Assembly (NCBI GenBank): GCA_951217055.1 | Contig: OX578276.1 | Span: 63,582,144 to 63,646,143 of the forward strand | Direction of reading: 5' to 3' | Length of the DNA stretch: 64,000 nucleotides | Source: Gerris lacustris | Lineage: Eukaryota > Arthropoda > Insecta > Hemiptera > Gerridae | Shown: one piece after another, positions 58,354 through 64,000 of the stretch | Layout of the letters: every line of letters starts with the position of its first letter | How positions within the stretch are numbered: position 1 is the first letter of the stretch | Notes under the pieces: model-generated | The model's database searches: none | What the model was told of the DNA's origin: nothing | The model's input: the letters and a program-made list of their open reading frames with translations, nothing else | Position numbers and translations under genes: made by a program

Positions 58354-58564
58354 CCATAAGAATAACGATACACAAGTATCCATATTAAAAACAGTCAAAG
58401 CTCATAAATTACATTTAAACTATAATTGTTTACAGAAAAAATAAATAATATATTAATAAATCTCTTGTCGGACACTGAAGTGCACTTAGAGGACTTTTAA
58501 AAGCTGGCTTTGGTAACTAAAGTTACTTTACTAAAGAGAAGTCTATGTTTTTCTTTATAATTTT
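58354..58564. other. Unique AT-rich sequence, nothing recognised
   Basis: Short gap between two repeats. Confidence 0.4.
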
Positions 58565-58736
58565 GTTTCCGAGCTTACCGAAGGTAACTGAATCATTGCT
58601 TGAAATTGGATTCCTTGACAGAAATCCGATTCAGGCATCAGGTAAACTTTTCGGTCTCTTATCTGTCTGTCTGTCGGTCTGTGTGATTTAAGTACGCGAT
58701 AGGATGCGAGGAAAGTATGTGCCACACTAATTGGCA
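58565..58736 (+). repeat. Dispersed repeat family A, internally deleted copy
   Basis: Both ends are present: GTTTCCGAGCTTACCGAAGG on the left, and AGGATGCGAGGAAAG then GCCACACTAATTGGCA on the right. They are joined after the CTGTCTGTCTGTCGGTCTGT run, so the middle is deleted. 172 bp. Confidence 0.65.
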
Positions 58737-58739
58737 AAA

Positions 58740-59809
58740 TATATATATTTTTTAAATAGTACCTACTTATTTTTTAAATACTACTTTTTATAACATTTTC
58801 TTCATTAAAGAAAATTGACGCAAACGATGCGAGCGAAAACGTTTTTATTATAGCAATACGAAGTATATTTCCTTTTTGATCGTATTTTCTAGCTAGCAAA
58901 AAGGAAACAATTAGTTATCGTGAGTGAAAAATAATCTCACTCAAGGAAATTTCACGTCCAAAAATAATCTTATATTCTAAATCTTTTGTTACACTTCTAA
59001 TCAGAATGCTCAAGGTGTATGATTAGTTTGATATTAGTGCGTTAGTTCCTGTAATCAATGTTGCTAATGAGAGTAAAGTAGTCATGAGAAAGTTCTCTTA
59101 GTTCCTAAGGTGTGTAATTACTTCGAGGGTTCATTGGCAATGAACAAGGTGGAGTAACCTGTCTGCGCATATATTAACATCTTCATTATCTCCTAACAAT
59201 TAATCATCGGAATACAAAGAAGACATTTATAGCTTCAATAAATTTTACTACTAATCAGCTAAATAGATTATTTGCCTTAAGTGTAACAGTTGATGTAAGA
59301 GTAGGACCCGCAGTGCGGGCGGGCCCTCGCTTGCTATTCCTGCGGTTTACAAACAAAAAAAGGAAATTTGCGATGCTCCCAAGCAAGCAGCTACAACATT
59401 AGTGTGACAGTTTTATACTAATTATTTTCTTTTCTGTATTAATAATAATTATTTTCATAAATTAAGAAATATACTATTACAAAAAATTGAACTAATAAAA
59501 AAATAACTTTTATTCAGTTATTTAATTATTTTTAGTAAATATGTTGTATAAAGTATAAAAAAAACAAACATGTATAGTACCAGAGCTAAGACAGAGTCTT
59601 CGCTCTAGCCTATATAGGCTATTGAAGACTCTCGTTTTCGTTGCTTTATCAGAATATTAATTGTTACTATGGACATGTATAAATCGGAAATAAAAAATTT
59701 ATTATTATTATTATTATTAAAGTTAATGCAAATATTAATTAATATGATGAATGTCATCGACCAAAATATTGCGGCGTTGTCACATTAACCTATGTGAAAA
59801 CGCGGCACA
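58740..59809. other. Unique AT-rich sequence with GC patch
   Basis: About 59306-59345 is GC-rich (GTGCGGGCGGGCCCTCGC). A TTATTATTATTA run lies near 59700. No gene is recognised. Confidence 0.4.
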
Positions 59810-59880
59810 CAGTGATGGCGAACCTATGACCCACCCGCGTGTCAGAGATGACATGCCAAGACATTTTGGGTGACACGTAA
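59810..59880 (+). mobile_element. hAT terminus (single end)
   Basis: CAGTGATGGCGAACCTATGA, then CGCGTGTCAGAGATGACATG and TTTTGGGTGACACG, matches the style of widespread hAT-element ends that begin CAGTGNTGGCGAACC, as I remember them. No matching inverted end was seen downstream in the window, so the element is truncated or rearranged and no target duplication can be given. Confidence 0.55.
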
Positions 59881-59884
59881 AATT

Positions 59885-60130
59885 TTACTTATTATTATTA
59901 GGCTACAAGTGTACCAAATACCAACCTTCAATTGAAGGTATATCAAATAAAATTTGATCTTTTCGATATTATTCTTACTAAACTTTTTCTTACTAATAAC
60001 GAGTACATATGTACGTAACTTACCTGTATATTCTTGGTCCTTTTGGTGTTTTCCACTTCGAAGTTGTTTTGAGTTTTGAACGTTAATTTATTAATGAACA
60101 TAAAAATTTTCTAAATTTACCATAAAATAA
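59885..60130. other. AT-rich sequence, possibly body of the hAT fragment
   Basis: Nothing decisive; it contains an inverted CTTCAATTGAAGG palindrome near 59927. Confidence 0.3.
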
Positions 60131-60225
60131 CTTCTCCCTGATAGAGGATCGAACACAACGCCTCACCTTTTGCATTTAAAGCTATTACTCACGAATTAGA
60201 TTTTTCCTGAGAATACTAAGAGGAA
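60131..60225 (-). repeat. tRNA-like SINE or pseudogene remnant
   Basis: On the minus strand an A-box-like AATTCGTGAGTAATAGC is followed at tRNA-like spacing by the B box GTGTTCGATCCTC. The acceptor ends do not pair, so this is not a working tRNA gene. Confidence 0.4.
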
Positions 60226-60229
60226 CTAG

Positions 60230-61620
60230 ATTTTCTAAACTTGTAAAGGGACAGCGATTTATATGGTTAGATTTGTATTTAAGTGGAGTACATTTCAGAA
60301 TTGTTGATTTTTTTTTAGTAATCAATACCACACGATGATATTTCATAAATCATATCTTTTAGTTAGTCTTAAAAGAAACTGATTTAGGATTAGAAACATC
60401 GATTAACATAATTAGGTTGTTTAAGTTACCCTCCTTTTTTTGGCTGTCGTAATTAAATATATTTCTTGTGGCATTCTATTATATTCATAGTTTGATTCTT
60501 TGAAATATACCAGATTTTAAAAGCTGTGAAAATAATCTCGAGTTATTTCTTTACATCCTGTATCCTGGTGAGTAGAAAACAATAATCATTTGTCTGAGGA
60601 ACTTTGCCATTGTTTTCACTTTTTTCATTTTAATTGGTCTGCTTGTCTCCTAATTGTGACAGGTATAATTCATCTCTCCATTGGAGTGAAACGATAGAAA
60701 AAATAAAAAAAAGTGTTTATCCAAAATTCTATTATCTTTCCTTCAATCATTTTTCAAGACGAAAGAAGGTAATGGTTCATTTTCGGATAAAAGTGAAAAT
60801 AGTGAGAAAAAAGTACTTAGGAAGAAGTGAAAATTATTTTATAATTCACGACCTACTTGAAGTTCGGACTAGTGAAATTGTTTTTGTACCTGTAGTCATT
60901 GGACAGAGAGGAAATCGCGTACAATTCATATTCACGATGTCCTCTCCTCTTAGCTGAGAAAGAACCGCGCGAATTATCGGTACCGTTATAGAGTTTTATG
61001 TCACGACTGACGGAGTAGTTCTTTTCTCTATTGATAGTTTGTGGAAGCCTTATACTACTTTAACCTGTATTGCTTTAAGCTACATTGTTCAAAATAAGTT
61101 TTATACTTGTATATACATGTATAAAAGCGTACTCCACGGTCGTTTTCTTACTTTGAATATAAGAATTGCTTAGTACTCTCATACATTTTAAGCTTTTTCA
61201 TGAGAATGAGAAATCAAAAGGATATGAAAGAAACTTCCTCGTATTTCTAAGTTCTATTGAAAGACATCTGTTCTAGAATGTTGGAAGTTATTTTATAACT
61301 TAGTACAGTTAAAGCCGGAATTTATATGCACCTGCGGATAATGGCACAGATTTTATCTTTATGGAAGTAAAGTTTGTAGTAGAGAAGGAGATCGTAGGTA
61401 TGTTAAAGTTAAAATTTATACTAATGAATATCGGTGAAAAAAAAAACAATAATTTTTATAGAATTTAGAATATTATATTGAATTTCTTCCCTCAATAATA
61501 AGTAAATATGACTATAGCAATATGTTCAGTCAGAGGATCTTTATGTAAATCGTATAAACTCTACAGAACAGCTTTTAACAAAAATAGTGATCATCAGTAG
61601 TGGAGATAATAGGGTTGGGA
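60230..61620. other. Unique AT-rich sequence, no gene supported
   Basis: A 107-codon plus-strand frame at 60634-60957 starts on TTG rather than ATG and shows no domain; not called. Confidence 0.4.
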
Positions 61621-61624
61621 ATAT

Positions 61625-61745
61625 GAAGAAAGAATTACTATATTCGGATTAGTGTATATAATTACATTATTAGAAGAAAGAATTAGTATATTCGGATTAG
61701 TGTATATATAATTACATTATTAGAAGAAAGAATTGGTGTGTTCGG
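61625..61745. repeat. Tandem repeat, 48-50 bp unit, about 2.4 copies
   Basis: Units beginning GAAGAAAGAATTA and containing ATTCGGATTAGTGTATATA start at 61625, 61673 and 61723; the third is partial. High identity suggests recent duplication. Confidence 0.9.
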
Positions 61746-61749
61746 CAGA

Positions 61750-62405
61750 TTCTCTACTCATTCTCACAATCTGCTCTAAACCTCTACTTCTTCATTATCC
61801 ATCTCTTTCCTGGTTCTGTGGCACTGATGAAGGTCATTTAATTATGAAATTCAGTTATGTCCTATTTAGTTAGTAATTAGTATAGAGAATGTGTATGTAT
61901 GCACCTCATTTAGTCTATATGTCTATATGTGTAAATGAGATATACATGTTTATTAGATAGATAATAAATTTTCTCTACCTATCTTCGTGTATTCATTTTT
62001 TTCTTTTCAAATGTGTATAGGTATTGGTACATTAAAAAAATATTCTTTTGAAAAAAGCATATTTAATGGACGTCTTTCATATGAGAATCTCGGCATGTGT
62101 AGCTTAGTGTGTATATATAGCTTGATTGGATCAGCCCACGGGACGACATTTTTAATCCTATCTATGGAATGTTTGACTCTAATGGCCCTCAGAGTGCGTT
62201 TACTTATCTGAGCTCGTTTTTACTCATCATTAACTGGTGCCGTTAGACGTTCCACTAGTTTTGTTTATTCTAATGGAAATATTCAAGGGGTTTTGGTAAA
62301 GTTAAAAAGTCTATCAATGACTCGAAATTTCCTTATTGGTATTATTCTTTTAAGAAGGTCGCTTTTTTATCTATCACATATTGTTCTAAATAATTGTATT
62401 AACAA
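61750..62405. other. Unique AT-rich sequence, nothing recognised
   Basis: No coding, RNA or repeat signal that I can support. Confidence 0.4.
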
Positions 62406-63726
62406 CTAGCTGGATACCCTTGCTTCCCTGCGGAGTGAGTTATTTTTAATTTGATGGGTTTACAAACCTACCATGAAGAAGCTTTTAAATTATTTTCCTA
62501 ATCGAGAATATCTAGATTCTATCCCTCCCCTTATTTCTAAACCCCCTCCCCTTTAATAATATAATTTGCAAATATCCCAAATTACTAATTAATTCCGACT
62601 ACTGATAAAAAATTCTTAAATGTTAACTTTGGAGGAAAAGTAGCAGTATGTTCCTTCTGTTTCCCCCGTGTCTTCTCACATTCCTGAATTAAAATTGGAA
62701 TTATCTTTGATTAATATATTATATGTTTACATCCAAAATAGGAGCTGTATTTCAAGTATTAACTTCCGACTCTTCTTTAGATTGTTACTCCCCTTATAAA
62801 AGAAACATAGGGGAGTAACAATCTAAAGAAGGTGTACGGAATGTTCTTCTTTAGACTGTTACTCCCCTTGTCAAAACAGAAGTGTGATATTCCTTTGTCC
62901 CAAATTACATCGGACTAAACATCCCTTTGCCTAAATAGCTATTTGTGTAAGTCAATTATATTCTACTCTGGGAGTAACAATCTAAAGAAGTACCTAACTT
63001 CCTATGTTTAGAAAATCGGTCTGGGCTCAATTCCCCTTTTTTTCTTACTTTTCCGTATGTTCCCCTTAGGAATAAAATGTTGTACAATACCTATTGGCAG
63101 ATATCAATGTAATTTAGAAAATATTATACTACGTATACACTCGAAGATTTTATTTTAGCATTTTAAAGAACTGGTGATAATTATGTTATAAAGGTTTAGG
63201 CATGGTGTAATTTATAAAAAATTGTCTTCTTGATGATTTATAAACTATTTAAATAATATTGTTTAAACAAACTGAATCGAAATTTTTTTTGACAGCGATT
63301 GAACAGTTCTTCCTATAGAAATTTCCACAGAACATAAAATATTGTCTGTAGCTTCTTCTGCAATTTTGGTTATATTTAACCAAAATATTATTAATATTTT
63401 TTTACAAAAAAATATATATTTTTTTATAAAAAATAAAATTAGAATTTTCAAATTTATTTAGAAGCTTCGTTCTCTGCCCCATATAAAGGTACCAAAAAGT
63501 TGTATAGCCTGTAACACCCGCAGAATTGAGCTTAACATTGTACCCAAAAACCAACAAAATCTGTTCAGCCGTTTGGACGTGATTGACGCACAGACAAACA
63601 GACTCAAAATTTTCTGAACTTAAATTCGTTATCAGGACTACTCATTTAGTGTAAATAAATAAATATAAAATTTGAGCCCAATCGGATAAATGTAGATACC
63701 ACTCCTAATCTTATATATATTTAAGA
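62406..63726 (-). mobile_element. Non-autonomous Helitron
   Basis: On the minus strand the 5' end is TCTTAAATATATATAAG at 63726 and is preceded by A. The 3' end is GGGTATCCAGCTAG at 62406 and is followed by T, the A-T insertion context of Helitrons. Near the 5' end are GTCTGTGCGTCAATCACGTC and AACGGCTGAACAGATTTTG, a wording common in Helitrons of other animals. The 3' part (GAATTAATTAGTAATTTGGG and GGGGAGGGATAGAATC) matches the Helitron at 11978-13127, while the 5' part differs. No Rep/helicase frame. An alternative 5' start 6 bases further out is possible. Confidence 0.7.
62773..62990. repeat. Four alternating inverted arms (TTCTTTAGATTGTTACTCCCC)
   Basis: The arm TCTTTAGATTGTTACTCCCC occurs at 62773-62795. 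It is inverted at 62809-62830, direct again at 62846-62869 (one change), and inverted at 62970-62990. The first pair is a perfect stem with a 13-base loop. This could be two MITEs side by side or one inserted in another, within the Helitron. Confidence 0.8.
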
Positions 63727-64000
63727 TTAAGATTAACATAACTTTACATAAAATCTAACTTTCTTTACATAAAGAAAGATATTGTGTTGGTTGTTGTTGT
63801 TGTGTTTGTTGCCAGCTATTGTCATTAGGTTTTACTTTAACGCTCGTAAATAGGTTACCTCTTGCTTCCTTATTTACTTGCATAAGCTGTTTGGACTCGC
63901 AAAATATATTTCTCAGTTACCAATGTTTCTGATCTTGTACCGATATCTTAAGAATGATCTCTGCAATGAATTTAAAACATTCAGGTTTGCTCAGTATAAG
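63727..64000. other. Unique AT-rich sequence, nothing recognised
   Basis: A GTTGTTGTTGTTGTG run near 63790 is the only structure. Confidence 0.4.

Noticed and set aside
60131..60225. Possible tRNA gene on the minus strand
   Set aside because: A- and B-box-like strings exist at plausible spacing, but the acceptor and D stems do not pair.
60634..60957. 107-codon plus-strand frame
   Set aside because: It opens on TTG rather than ATG, has no recognisable domain, and similar lengths are expected by chance in 64 kb.

Overview
This window is strongly AT-rich eukaryotic nuclear DNA. Long AT/TA microsatellites, poly-A and poly-G tracts, three hAT-type DNA transposons, Helitrons, a mariner-like element, SINE and LINE pieces and many diverged dispersed repeats lie in otherwise unique sequence. 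The mix looks like an invertebrate, most likely an insect or other arthropod. That is inference: nothing here fixes the species. I find no intact host protein-coding gene. The longest ATG-started reading frame is 127 codons, has no recognisable domain and sits in a slightly GC-richer patch. No bacterial operon, CRISPR array, intact tRNA gene or rRNA gene is present. The window is best read as intergenic or long-intron DNA.

Layout. 0-8 kb: mostly unique, with two abutting copies of a repeat I call family D (2228-3539), a short hairpin element (3628-3757) and a fragment of family A. 8-9.3 kb: a long foldback element followed by a family A copy. 10-13.1 kb: a decayed Helitron tail and SINE piece, then two Helitrons joined head to tail (11174-13127). 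13-18.3 kb: AT microsatellite, a family B TIR element, and hAT element 1 with a perfect 8-bp target duplication. 18.3-29 kb: unique sequence with family A copies and diverged direct repeats around an AT microsatellite. 29-41 kb: unique sequence, a minisatellite, a SINE tail, a family B copy and a 5'-truncated LINE end with its target duplication. 41.1-42.7 kb: a mariner-like element with transposase relics, holding a family A copy that itself holds a 371-bp insertion. 44.5 kb: family A. 46.5-51.8 kb: a dense block of a CpG-rich TIR element, hAT element 2 and hAT element 3. hAT 3 carries a roughly 62-bp minisatellite with higher-order structure and a foldback made of family A. 52.6-53 kb: a SINE whose head combines tRNA-like and 5S-rRNA-like promoter parts. 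55-64 kb: family D, two family A pieces, a truncated retroposon with target duplication, one hAT terminus and a minus-strand Helitron carrying four inverted-repeat arms.

No set of genes works together here. What can be read is insertion history: target duplications, nesting order and element boundaries. I found no convincing new molecular system. The best leads are the tRNA/5S chimeric SINE, the tandem Helitrons whose junction explains itself, the higher-order minisatellite inside a hAT element, and a GTCTGTC-rich motif followed by a CCGATTTT-like box that recurs in apparently unrelated repeat families. Family letters A, B and D are mine, for use within this window only. All alignments were made by eye.
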